From Bradyrhizobium sp. NAS96.2 (lineage in GTDB: Bacteria > Pseudomonadota > Alphaproteobacteria > Rhizobiales > Xanthobacteraceae): DNA of 64,000 bases. Positions 27,021 through 35,195 of this stretch are shown one piece after another. Location of the stretch: the NCBI RefSeq assembly GCF_001908235.1, contig NZ_LGHK01000016.1, forward strand, positions 167,977 through 231,976, written 5' to 3'. Each line of letters begins with the position of its first letter. The first letter of the stretch is position 1. A program made the position numbers and the translations under genes. A model generated the notes under the pieces. It was not told the origin of the DNA. It saw only the letters and a program-made list of their open reading frames with translations, and made no database searches.

Positions 27021-28183
27021 CGCCGCGTCCCCTGCGGTTCGCGTTCAGTCACATTTCCCGGCGGCTATGGGCCGGCGGCTACAATTATCAGCGCAATCTG
27101 TTCGCGGCGCTCGACCGGTTTTTGCCCGGCGAGTTCGTTCCCGTCGTCTTTGCCGGGACCGGCGCCGAAGAGAATGAAATCGTGGAGCTTGCCGCGGTCC
27201 CAGGCGTCGAGATCGTTCGGTCGAAAGCGTTCGACGGTCAGCCAGGCCTGGCTGCGGCACTCGCGCTAGGTCTGGACCGGGGAGCTGCGGCGGCGTTTCG
27301 CTCCGCGCGCGTGGATGTCGTGGTCGAAGCCGCGCGCTTCTTTGGCTGGCGACTACCTGTCCCTGCAGTGGCGTGGATTCCGGATCTGCAGCACCGTTCG
27401 CTGCCCCAGCTGTTTCCAAGGACGGCACGCTGGCGCCGCGAGATCGGCTTTCGCGTTCAGATCGCCTCGGGGCGAACCATCATGCTGAGCAGCGAGAGCG
27501 CCTTGCGCGATTTCAGGGCCTGCTATCCGCATGCCCGAAACCGGGTCAGCGTCGTTCGCTTCGCGACCCAGCCGCCCGCCGGGTTCCTGAACACGGACCC
27601 ATCAGAGGTGATCGCGGCCTACGGTCTGCCGGCGAACTACTTCTATCTGCCCAACCAGTTCTATCGCCACAAGAACCACCAGCTGGTCGTCGACGCCCTG
27701 ACCATCCTGAAGCGTCGCGGGGTCAACGTGGTCGTCTGCGCCTCCGGCAGCACGGAAGATCGGCGCGAGCCGGGCTACTACGATCTGGTCAACGCCGAGA
27801 TCCGGAAGCGCGGCCTCGATACGCATTTCCGGCACCTAGGCGTCATTCCGTTGCCCCACGTCTACGCGCTGCTGCGGGCTTGCACCGCGCTGCTCAACCC
27901 GTCGCGCTTCGAGGGCTGGAGCACGACGGTCGAGGAAGCGAAGTCGTTCGGCGTTCCGATGATCCTGTCGGACATCGATGTGCATCGGGAGCAGACCGCC
28001 GGCGCCGCGCGCTATTTCGGCGTCGATGATCCAGCCGCGCTGGCGGATCATCTGATGCAACTCTCCGAGCTCAAGCGTGAACCGGTGGTACGAAATGTCG
28101 TCGCGCATCAGGACGACAATGTCCGCGCATTTGCGGCAAGCTTTTCCGCCACGATGCAGCAGGCCGTTCGTCGGAATGCATGA
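27017..28183 (+). CDS. Glycosyltransferase, GT4 family
   Basis: 388 residues. A GT-B fold is shown by an N-terminal Gly-rich acceptor loop (SHISRRLWAGGYNYQRNL), VPAVAWIPDLQH, and the C-terminal NYFYLPNQFYRHKNHQLVVDAL donor-site strand and LLNPSRFEGWSTTVEEAKSFGVPMILSD, where E-x7-E (FEGWSTTVEEAK) is the classic retaining GT4 signature. It likely transfers a sugar to the lipid-linked oligosaccharide at the inner face of the membrane. The GTG start at 27017 overlaps the epimerase stop; an earlier frame start at 26954 would overlap by more than 60 bp and is less likely. It ends the first operon. Confidence 0.88.
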   Translation: MTPRPLRFAFSHISRRLWAGGYNYQRNLFAALDRFLPGEFVPVVFAGTGAEENEIVELAAVPGVEIVRSKAFDGQPGLAAALALGLDRGAAAAFRSARVDVVVEAARFFGWRLPVPAVAWIPDLQHRSLPQLFPRTARWRREIGFRVQIASGRTIMLSSESALRDFRACYPHARNRVSVVRFATQPPAGFLNTDPSEVIAAYGLPANYFYLPNQFYRHKNHQLVVDALTILKRRGVNVVVCASGSTEDRREPGYYDLVNAEIRKRGLDTHFRHLGVIPLPHVYALLRACTALLNPSRFEGWSTTVEEAKSFGVPMILSDIDVHREQTAGAARYFGVDDPAALADHLMQLSELKREPVVRNVVAHQDDNVRAFAASFSATMQQAVRRNA

Positions 28184-28517
28184 GCTGGCGGCAAGGTAGA
28201 CGCAGAGCCCGGGTCGCGATTGGCCGAGGACAGTTGGCAAAGCGGGCGCGTACTCAACCCGAAATCTGATTCCTCGATGCTGCTTGCGATGGCGTCTCCG
28301 CGCCGCACACTCGGCGGCGTCAATCTGCTTGAACCAGAGCAACAGGCAGCCCCTCCTGGAGGTTTGACCGAGCCTGCTGTTCCGATCCTCAAATATTGGG
28401 CGGCATGGAAGCTGACGCAGGCGCCGCGGGACCTGGCTTCGGGCAATTGATAGCCGACGCCTTATCCTGTTGGCGTTCGCTGAGCGCAGCTGTGCATCCG
28501 GATGTTGAGCCGTTGCC
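28184..28517. other. 334-bp gap between convergent genes, no convincing gene
   Basis: Nothing in either direction shows a recognisable protein; the open frames here (for example 28220-28450) look random. A hairpin CGCCGC-N7-GCGGCG sits at 28301-28319 without a T-tract and might help end transcription from either side. The gap separates the GC-rich first operon from a leftward pair of less GC-rich glycosyltransferase genes, so it may mark an insertion boundary. Confidence 0.6.
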
Positions 28518-29663
28518 TTAGTCGGCGCCCGGAGCTAGCTCAAAGATGCTGTCGGGGCTTTCATAGGCATCCAGCATCGCCTTGGCGATGAGCTTCGGAT
28601 TGTGCCACCGTTCGACATAACGTCGCGAGGCCTGGCCACGCGTGGACCATTCAGACCGTCGATCAAGAATGGCGGCAATGCTTTCGACAAGGTCGCCCGG
28701 GTTCAGTCTGTAAACGGGCAACTCGCGCCTTATAGCATCGGGAACGAACATCATATCCTCTTCTCGGATATAGCATGCGGCCGGCTTTCCCATCGCCATC
28801 ATTTCAACGGCAAAGCCACCGTACCAGCCTGCCAGCACCTGGTCGATGGCGAGGTCTGCCGATCGATAGATCTCCAGCGCCTGTTCGTGGCTCGTCTTCT
28901 CGACAAGGATGAGGTCGAAGTCGTACCGCGACCGCAATTGCTCCAGGGCGTTCAGGATCATGGGAGTGCCCTTGATCCGTCCGGCAGTCGGGGCATGAAC
29001 GATCTTCAGTCGGCCCTGTGTGGAGGGCGGCGCAACGTCGAACTGTTCGACGTCGACATTTGAGTACGGGAGGAATCGGCCGTTCGGTACGACGTGCCCG
29101 AGCTCCGGATTCAGATAGAAGACCCGATCGAACAGCGGCAGAACCTTTTCGATCAGGAAGTGCCGCCGATGGTCGAGCGCGTCCGTGCATCGTTGATACA
29201 GCTCGCAGTGTTGCGGGGCGCACATCGTCCATTCGTTTCGCCTGTTTCCTTCAGACGCTAGCCGCACGTCACAACCTTGCAGGGTCATGAACAGCTTCTT
29301 GTTGAACAGGCGGGCAGCGTGCAGGTCTGCGGTCCCCAGTCTGTTGGCGATGTCCGTTACCAGTGATGCCCGGGAGAGCACGGATCCCGGCGCGGAGAGG
29401 GGGAAACCCGGCGACAGAAAGGTCTGTCCGAAATAGTAGTGAAGAACATCGTAACGCCACTGGTTCTTCAGACCGAACGCCGCGCTGCGGATGGCCGTCT
29501 CAGCAAACCCGGCGTTCTCCGCGGATAGCATCCGGTCTGCCGGGTATCCGAGCCATGTGTCGTTTCGAACGACCAGGTCGCTGGATGCGCCGAGCTGCCG
29601 TTCGGCGCGGGATAGCACCCAGGGCTGATTCCCGACATTGACTGGTCCGTGCAGGATTCTCAT
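28518..29663 (-). CDS. Glycosyltransferase-like protein, subfamily B (HGPVNVGNQPW type)
   Basis: 381 residues. It begins MRILHGPVNVGNQPW and has a paralogue at 58043. The N-terminal half contains YDVLHYYFGQTF, FMTLQGCDVRL and a cysteine cluster C131-x16-C148-x4-C153-x5-C159. The C-terminal half is GT-B-like: LKIVHAPTAGRIKGTPMI, then SADLAIDQVLAGWYGGFAVEMMAMGKPAACY. The first glutamate of the usual E-x7-E is missing; instead DQ-x11-E is shared with the other subfamilies in this locus. The start overlaps the stop of the upstream gene at 29660 (ATGA). A sugar-transfer role is inferred from fold and context. Confidence 0.8.
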   Translation of the reverse strand: MRILHGPVNVGNQPWVLSRAERQLGASSDLVVRNDTWLGYPADRMLSAENAGFAETAIRSAAFGLKNQWRYDVLHYYFGQTFLSPGFPLSAPGSVLSRASLVTDIANRLGTADLHAARLFNKKLFMTLQGCDVRLASEGNRRNEWTMCAPQHCELYQRCTDALDHRRHFLIEKVLPLFDRVFYLNPELGHVVPNGRFLPYSNVDVEQFDVAPPSTQGRLKIVHAPTAGRIKGTPMILNALEQLRSRYDFDLILVEKTSHEQALEIYRSADLAIDQVLAGWYGGFAVEMMAMGKPAACYIREEDMMFVPDAIRRELPVYRLNPGDLVESIAAILDRRSEWSTRGQASRRYVERWHNPKLIAKAMLDAYESPDSIFELAPGAD

Positions 29664-31045
29664 GTGCGCGTGTTCAGGTCCACCGGCCCGGGTGAAGGCT
29701 GCACGGACTGCATGGCATGACCAGGTTTTGCGAACGCGTCGACTTGCCGCGTCAGGCTTGCCAGCAGATCCTCAGGGAGATCGGCGGTTTCACAATAGAG
29801 CTTTCCAAGCCGCGCTGCGACCGCTTGCAAGCTGTAATGTGTTTCCACGTAGCGGCGTCCGGCGTTGCCGATGCCATTCAGGTCGAACTCGCCTCTCAGG
29901 CATCGCTTCAGGACATCATAGATGTCGTCAGGTTGCGTGTTGATGATCGGGCAGGTCGACGGATCGATCATCATTCGGTCGTTACGCAGAAAGCACAGGA
30001 CTGGTTTGGCCATGGCCATCGCCTCGAGGGCCGTATAGCCGTGAAAGCCCGCGACGAACTGATCCGCAACCACGTGCGATGCGCCAAAAAGCTCGATGAC
30101 CTTCTTGTTGGGAACTCCCTGCACGGAGATCAGCTCGATCTTCTCTCCCTCTTTTACCAAGCGATCAATCGCTTCGAGCAGAAGCCGGGTTCCCTTGAAG
30201 TGCCCGTGGTTCGGCGCATGTGCGACTTTCAGCGTGTCGCCGGCTCTGTATGTCGGCGGCTTCGCGACCAGTTTGCTTGCGTCGATCGGCCAGTAGTGGA
30301 TGTCCCGGCAGCCGGGCACATACGTCACCATGTCGCCCATCGCGATCTGTGCGGTCGCACGGCCCTTCAGGCGGTTGATCGACGAGGCATGCATCTCCGT
30401 CGTGCAAACGCAGAATTTGCCCGGGGCCGGACATTCTTCGCACAGGTTTGGATGACCAAGTTCGAGCGTTGATTCCCGTGCTCGGACGTCAGCACCGTAG
30501 GCGTAGGTATACAGCCGCTTTCCCGAGCGGAACAGGAGGTCGAGTTCCTGAGGGTTGATGCCATAGCGTCCATCGCTCAGCATCAGGCCGCGATCATAGA
30601 AGTAGTTGAAGAAATCGAAGCGCAGCAGGGCCCAGGCGAAGACGAGGTGACGAAACAGGCCGAGGCCTTTTCGACTGCGGATCAGTCGAAGGAATCCTTC
30701 GAACAGGATCAGATTGATGTCGAATGACCTCGTCACGTAGTAGGTGTTGAACACCAGCGACGACGAGCGGAAGCCCAGCATGCGATCGCAGCGCGCGAGC
30801 AGCGGCAAGGTGAGGATCGGAGTCGAGGCCCACAAGGTGCGCACCTTTCCCTTCGCCAGGCGCTTCTCGGTGGCGCGCCGGGCTGCGCTCACAAGCAGGC
30901 GAGCGGCGAAATCTGCGATGGCAGATTGGATTGGCCGGGGAGGTTCAACGTCGCCGGCGGGAAGGGTGGCCTCCTTCAGCGACGTCGATCCGATGGGTTC
31001 AATCTTGTTCACTCGGGAGTCCGATGGATGCCAACTCAACGTCAA
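29660..31045 (-). CDS. Glycosyltransferase-like protein, subfamily A (four-cysteine type, copy 1)
   Basis: 461 residues, homologous to the products at 50006 and 54915. Conserved blocks are WASTPILTL, LGFRSSSLVFNTYYVT, FDFFNYFYDRG, GKRLYTYAYGADVRARE, then the cluster C202-x2-C205-x6-C212-x-C214, AHAPNHGHFKGT and VVADQFVAGFHGYTALEAMA. The last two are the donor-side GT-B elements, with DQ-x11-E in place of E-x7-E. The cysteines could hold a metal ion or Fe-S cluster, or form structural disulphides if exported; no signal peptide is seen. It reads leftward with the subfamily B gene, opposite to most of the locus. Confidence 0.78.
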   Translation of the reverse strand: MTLSWHPSDSRVNKIEPIGSTSLKEATLPAGDVEPPRPIQSAIADFAARLLVSAARRATEKRLAKGKVRTLWASTPILTLPLLARCDRMLGFRSSSLVFNTYYVTRSFDINLILFEGFLRLIRSRKGLGLFRHLVFAWALLRFDFFNYFYDRGLMLSDGRYGINPQELDLLFRSGKRLYTYAYGADVRARESTLELGHPNLCEECPAPGKFCVCTTEMHASSINRLKGRATAQIAMGDMVTYVPGCRDIHYWPIDASKLVAKPPTYRAGDTLKVAHAPNHGHFKGTRLLLEAIDRLVKEGEKIELISVQGVPNKKVIELFGASHVVADQFVAGFHGYTALEAMAMAKPVLCFLRNDRMMIDPSTCPIINTQPDDIYDVLKRCLRGEFDLNGIGNAGRRYVETHYSLQAVAARLGKLYCETADLPEDLLASLTRQVDAFAKPGHAMQSVQPSPGPVDLNTRT

Positions 31046-31189
31046 CCAGGAGCTTCTAGCACATGTTCAGTTCGAAGTGCCGCTCGACCGGCGGTACCTC
31101 CTCGCAGAGGCTGCACAGAGTAGGCAGCCCGCTAGCGCTATCTCAGGTTTCAGCAGCGCACGAAAACAGCTTCGATTGGTCCGGGGACG

Positions 31190-31218
31190 TTGACGTTCAA
31201 TACATGAACAGGCTAAGA
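31190..31218 (+). promoter_or_regulatory. Candidate promoter with palindromic operator GTTCA-N5-TGAAC upstream of asnB copy 2
   Basis: TTGACG (31190-31195) as -35, 17-bp spacer, CTAAGA (31213-31218) as -10. The palindrome GTTCA-ATACA-TGAAC occupies 31195-31209, overlapping the -35 end and the spacer. The same layout, TTGACGTTCA-N5-TGAAC-N3-CTA, recurs at 34498-34523 in front of the winged-helix gene. Transcription would start near 31225 and leave a leader of about 80 nt before the GTG at 31306. Confidence 0.65.
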
Positions 31219-31305
31219 CAGCGGCGGTTTGTTCCAAATGCGCACATATTCTGACGCGGCGGTTATACCGAGCTCCGCCATCGAATCAATCTGGATAGGC
31301 ATTTC

Positions 31306-33120
31306 GTGTGCGGCATATTTGGCCTTGTAGATAAGACCGGGCCCGTCGATGCCCGCCGAGTGGACCAGATGACCGATCTCGTTGCCCACCGTGGACCGGA
31401 TGGGCGCGGCGTGAGGGTGAACGGGAACGTTGGGCTGGGCCACCGGCGACTGGCCGTTATCGATCTGACCGATGACGGCGCGCAGCCGATGCGCGACAGG
31501 CGGCTTCCTGTCTGGATCACCTACAATGGCGAGATCTACAACTACGTCGAGCTCCGCGCCGAGCTCGAGGCCCTCGGATACGCCTTCCATTCGGCCTCGG
31601 ATACCGAGGTGCTGCTGACCGCCTATATTTGCTGGGGTACGGCGTGCCTCGAGCGCTTCAACGGCATGTGGTCGTTTGCGATTCACGATGAGCGCGACAA
31701 TACGTTGTTCTGCGCCCGCGACCGGTTCGGCGTGAAGCCGTTCTATTATGTGGATACGGCAACGCAGTTCGCGCTCGGCTCCGAGATCCGCCAGCTTCTC
31801 CCGTTGATCGAGCGCCCGGTCGCGGATGACGACCTGGTCAACGATTTCCTCGTTTGCGGCATGACCGACCATACCAATCGGACTTTCTTCAAGGGCGTCG
31901 AGAAGCTGCCTCCCGGCCATTGGATGCGTGTCGATGTGTCGACAGGCCGGGTCGAAATCGAGCGCTACTATTCGCTTGCTCCGGGTTCGGCGGTGACCGA
32001 TGAGGCCAACGCGGCAAGATCGCTGCGCGAGCTGCTTGACGACGCGACGCGTCTTCGGCTGCGTTCGGACGTCCGTGTCGGAACCTGCCTCTCGGGAGGG
32101 CTGGATAGTTCGAGCGTCGCAACGCTGGCCGCGCGGCGTTATGCGCCGGGTTCCGGTGAGCGTTTCTTTGCCATCACTGCCGTCAGTGAGCAGGCCTCCA
32201 ACAACGAGGAGGCCTATGCGGCGGAGGTCGCGGAGAAGGCGGAGTTGAACTGGCTGCGCACCAAGCCAACCTATCAGGATTTTGCGTCGACGGCGGAGAC
32301 TTTGCTCGAGGTCCAGGAAGAGCCGTTCGCAGGGCCCTCGATCATGATGCAGTACGAAGTGATGAAGGCGGCGCGATCGAATGGCGTCATCGTGCTGCTC
32401 GACGGCCAGGGCGGTGACGAAACGTTGTTGGGATATCATCGCTACTATGCTGCCTGGTTGCTCGACCATCTTCGCCGCGGTGGCGTCATTGGATTTCTGT
32501 CGGCATTCGGCGCTGCAAAGCGGGCGGGCATTTCGCGCGGACGGTTGCTGTTTTATCTGTTCGGCGCCAGTTCGGCAGGGCTGCGTGCCGCCTATTACCG
32601 CTTGCGCTACACCTTTCTGAGAAAGCCCGACCTGCCCGAACCGCTTTGCCGCTTTGCGTCGAAGGCGAGGGATGCGCAGGGCATGCAAGTGCTGGAGATC
32701 AACGAAACCAATCTGCCGATGCTCTTGCGCTTCGAAGACAAGAACTCGATGAGGTTCGGCATCGAAACGCGGCTTCCATTCCTTGACTATCGCTTCGTCG
32801 AGTTTGCTCTGGCCCTTCCGACACGCATCAAGTTGAACAAGGGGTGGGCAAAATGGCCGCTCCGTGCCGCCATGAACGACCTCTTGCCGACCAGCATCAG
32901 CTGGCGCAGGGACAAGATCGGTTTTGCTGCCCCCGACCGGATATGGCTCACGCGGCACTCGGCCGCGATGTACGACAAGGTGATCGCGAGCGAGCTGCTG
33001 GCCCGCTATGTCGACATGCCGAAGCTCAAGCGGAAATTTCACCGGCTCGACCTTGGAATGCGCTGGAGGCTTTATTGCGTGGCGCTCTGGGGGGAGCGCT
33101 TTCGGGTCGAAGCGCCATGA
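31306..33120 (+). CDS. asnB: Glutamine-dependent amidotransferase, asparagine synthase family (copy 2)
   Basis: 604 residues. The GTG start at 31306 is fixed by the required catalytic cysteine directly after the initiator (MCGIFGLVDK). The glutaminase domain has AHRGPDGRG, LGHRRLAVIDL and ITYNGEIYNYVELR; the synthetase domain has TCLSGGLDSSSV and LLDGQGGDETLLGYHRYY. Like its relatives it should couple glutamine hydrolysis to ATP-driven amidation of a carboxylate, here probably a uronic acid of the glycan. It has its own candidate promoter and operator at 31190-31218, and a glycosyltransferase follows 76 bp downstream. Confidence 0.9.
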   Translation: MCGIFGLVDKTGPVDARRVDQMTDLVAHRGPDGRGVRVNGNVGLGHRRLAVIDLTDDGAQPMRDRRLPVWITYNGEIYNYVELRAELEALGYAFHSASDTEVLLTAYICWGTACLERFNGMWSFAIHDERDNTLFCARDRFGVKPFYYVDTATQFALGSEIRQLLPLIERPVADDDLVNDFLVCGMTDHTNRTFFKGVEKLPPGHWMRVDVSTGRVEIERYYSLAPGSAVTDEANAARSLRELLDDATRLRLRSDVRVGTCLSGGLDSSSVATLAARRYAPGSGERFFAITAVSEQASNNEEAYAAEVAEKAELNWLRTKPTYQDFASTAETLLEVQEEPFAGPSIMMQYEVMKAARSNGVIVLLDGQGGDETLLGYHRYYAAWLLDHLRRGGVIGFLSAFGAAKRAGISRGRLLFYLFGASSAGLRAAYYRLRYTFLRKPDLPEPLCRFASKARDAQGMQVLEINETNLPMLLRFEDKNSMRFGIETRLPFLDYRFVEFALALPTRIKLNKGWAKWPLRAAMNDLLPTSISWRRDKIGFAAPDRIWLTRHSAAMYDKVIASELLARYVDMPKLKRKFHRLDLGMRWRLYCVALWGERFRVEAP

Positions 33121-33196
33121 CGCATGATGATTCCTGGATGTCATCGTCGCCGTCGGCGGCCGCCGATTTGTCGGCGGATTCTTTCCGGGTTGGCTC

Positions 33197-34414
33197 ATGA
33201 ACATCTGGCTATTGCATCCGTTCGCCGGAGGACCGGGTCTCGGCCGTCACTATCGTCCGTTCTGGCTGGCTGACGCCTGGGCCAAGATGGGGCATCGGGT
33301 GGTGGTCGTCAGCGCCGCCTTTCACCATCTGCACAGGCAGCCGCGCGTGCCCGGCCCGCAGCGGATCAATGACGTCGACTTCTGGTTCCTCGACGCGCCG
33401 CGCTATCGCAATGGCAGCCTGGGGCGGCTTCGGAACAATTTGAGCTTCGGGCCGGCTGTCCGCTCGGCAGCCTCGGCAATTGCCGCGCAGTTCGGCAAGC
33501 CGGATCTGATGATTGCGTCGAGCCCGCATCTGTTCTTCATCTCGGCGGCGCATCAGGTTGCGCGGCATTTCGATGCCAGGTTCTGGCTGGAGATCCGCGA
33601 CCTCTGGCCGGAGAGCATCGTGGCGCTTGGAATGACGCCTTCATGGCATCCCCTGATGAAGGTGCTCGGCTGGAAGGAGCGCGCGGCCTATCGCGCGGCA
33701 GGGCGCGTGATCTGTCTGCTGGCCGGAGCTGAAGCCCATATGCGCGCGCGTGGCTTGGCGGCCGGCAAGTTCCTGTGGATCCCGAACGGGGTGTCCGACG
33801 GCGAGATACAGAGCGCGCTGACGATCGAGAGTCTAGGGCATCCCCTGGTCGACCGCATCAATCTGCTGAAGCAGCAGGGCAGGCGCGTCGTCCTGTACGC
33901 CGGAGGCATGGGCCCGCCGAATGCGGTGGAGGCGATTCTCGACGCGGCTTCGATCCTCGGCAAAGCGAATGCCGGGATCCATTTCGTGATGATCGGCTCC
34001 GGCACCTCGCGGGACGCGCTGAAGCAGCGGGCGGCTGCACTTGCCAACGTGGAGTTTCACGACGAAGTCGATCGGTCGGTCGTGCACGGCATGTTGCATG
34101 CTTCCGATTGCGCTGTCGTCGCCTTCCACAAGAACGCGCTCTATCACCATGGCATCAGCCCCAACAAGCTGTTCGACTACTGCCTGTTCGCACCGCGCAG
34201 CGTCATTGCCTGCGAGGAGCGGGCGCTTGCCGGGCTCGAAGATCTGGTGACCGCGCGATGTGCGCCTGATGATCCCGATGCGTTGGCCGCATCCCTGCGC
34301 GCCGCGCTGGACGGTTCGCCGCGGCCGCTCGGCGATCGGCTCGCCGTCGCGCGTCGGTACAGCTATTCAACGCTGGCGGCGCAATATCTGGCCGAGCCCC
34401 CGGATCGGGCTTGA
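33197..34414 (+). CDS. Glycosyltransferase, GT4 family (WbuB-like)
   Basis: 405 residues. The N-terminus MNIWLLHPFAGGPGLGRHYRPFWLADAWAKMGHRV and the central FWLEIRDLWPESIVALG are typical of WbuB-type N-acetyl-fucosaminyl/aminosugar transferases. The C-terminal domain shows VLYAGGMGPPNAVEAILDAA, VMIGSGTSRDALK and YHHGISPNKLFDYCLFAPRSVIA; the PNKLFDY segment is the WbuB-type version of the donor site. It likely adds an aminosugar to the growing repeat in the cytoplasm. It is the second gene after the operator-bearing promoter at 31190. Confidence 0.87.
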   Translation: MNIWLLHPFAGGPGLGRHYRPFWLADAWAKMGHRVVVVSAAFHHLHRQPRVPGPQRINDVDFWFLDAPRYRNGSLGRLRNNLSFGPAVRSAASAIAAQFGKPDLMIASSPHLFFISAAHQVARHFDARFWLEIRDLWPESIVALGMTPSWHPLMKVLGWKERAAYRAAGRVICLLAGAEAHMRARGLAAGKFLWIPNGVSDGEIQSALTIESLGHPLVDRINLLKQQGRRVVLYAGGMGPPNAVEAILDAASILGKANAGIHFVMIGSGTSRDALKQRAAALANVEFHDEVDRSVVHGMLHASDCAVVAFHKNALYHHGISPNKLFDYCLFAPRSVIACEERALAGLEDLVTARCAPDDPDALAASLRAALDGSPRPLGDRLAVARRYSYSTLAAQYLAEPPDRA

Positions 34415-34474
34415 AGTGTGGCCGTCGCGACACATGGTTTTGATAAAATTCATTTACAATCAAATGGTTGCGAT

Positions 34475-34526
34475 GTTCATGGCGTGAACGAATTCGCTTG
34501 ACGTTCATTGGGTGAACGCGCTATCA
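34475..34526 (+). promoter_or_regulatory. Tandem palindromic operators GTTCA-N5-TGAAC and promoter of the winged-helix/nusG-like operon
   Basis: Two perfect palindromes, GTTCA-TGGCG-TGAAC (34475-34489) and GTTCA-TTGGG-TGAAC (34503-34517), are centred 28 bp apart. The second lies between TTGACG (34498-34503) and CTATCA (34521-34526), a 17-bp-spaced sigma70-like promoter, so a bound protein would block RNA polymerase. The first lies just upstream of the -35. The third copy in the window is at 31195-31209. The position directly before the winged-helix gene suggests autoregulation. Confidence 0.7.
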
Positions 34527-34551
34527 GCCTGCTCCAGTGGGGATAGGTGTG

Positions 34552-35190
34552 ATGGCAGGCATTCTACCGACGGATGAGAATGACAGCGACCGGCTGGTGC
34601 TCGGCCTGCTCACCTCGCTCGAGGCGGATGGAGCGCAATCGCAGCGGCGGATCGCAGCCGAATTGGGCGTCGCGCTCGGCCTCGTCAACGCCTACCTGAA
34701 GCGGGCGATCAAGAAGGGTTTCGTCAAGGTCGGGCAGGCGCCCGCACGGCGGTACGCCTACTACCTCACGCCGCAGGGCTTCTCCGAGAAATCGCGGCTG
34801 ACCGTACAATTCCTTTCCGACTCCTTTTCGCTCTTTCGCAAAGCGAAGGAGGAGTATGGCAGGCTGTTTGAACGTGCGCAGGCGCGCGGCTTCAGGCGGG
34901 TCGTGCTCGCCGGACAATCTGACCTCTGCGAAATCGCGATCCTGTGCGCGGTCGACGGACCGATCTCGGTCCTTGCGATCGTCGATCCCGATGCGACTGC
35001 CACCCGGTTCATTGGCGTCAAGGTGGTTTCCTCCTACGCGTTGGTCGAGGAGCCGTTTGATGCTGTCGTCGTGACCCATTTGACGGCGGCGCGAAGTGTA
35101 TTCGACCAGGCGGTCAGCAATTTCGGAGCAGAGAAGGTGCTCGCGCCGGACCTGCTGGGCTTGCGTCCAAAGCAGCCGCAGGGAGCGTGA
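34552..35190 (+). CDS. Winged-helix transcriptional regulator of the polysaccharide locus
   Basis: 212 residues. Residues 10-75 form a winged HTH: DRLVLGLLTSLEADGAQSQRRIAAELGVALGLVNAYLKRAIKKGFVKV is a clear helix-turn-helix of the MarR/Lrp-like HTH_24 kind, followed by a wing ending YYLTPQGFSEKSRLT. The rest has a Rossmann-like segment (RRVVLAGQSDLCEIAILCAVD, VLAIVDPD, YALVEEPFDAVVVTHL), possibly a ligand-sensing domain. The ATG at 34552 has GGGGATAGG upstream; a GTG at 34537 is in frame but lacks a ribosome site. It is encoded just before the antiterminator gene and just after two palindromic sites, so it is the best candidate to bind GTTCA-N5-TGAAC. Confidence 0.82.
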   Translation: MAGILPTDENDSDRLVLGLLTSLEADGAQSQRRIAAELGVALGLVNAYLKRAIKKGFVKVGQAPARRYAYYLTPQGFSEKSRLTVQFLSDSFSLFRKAKEEYGRLFERAQARGFRRVVLAGQSDLCEIAILCAVDGPISVLAIVDPDATATRFIGVKVVSSYALVEEPFDAVVVTHLTAARSVFDQAVSNFGAEKVLAPDLLGLRPKQPQGA

Positions 35191-35195
35191 CGGCC

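Noticed and set aside
28220..28450. 76-codon open frame in the gap between convergent glycosyltransferase genes
   Set aside because: No ribosome site, no recognisable sequence, and random-looking composition.
31213..33204. 663-codon open frame on the minus strand
   Set aside because: Antisense to asnB copy 2, whose plus-strand product has complete catalytic motifs. The minus frame gives low-complexity, Arg/His-rich sequence typical of GC-rich shadows.
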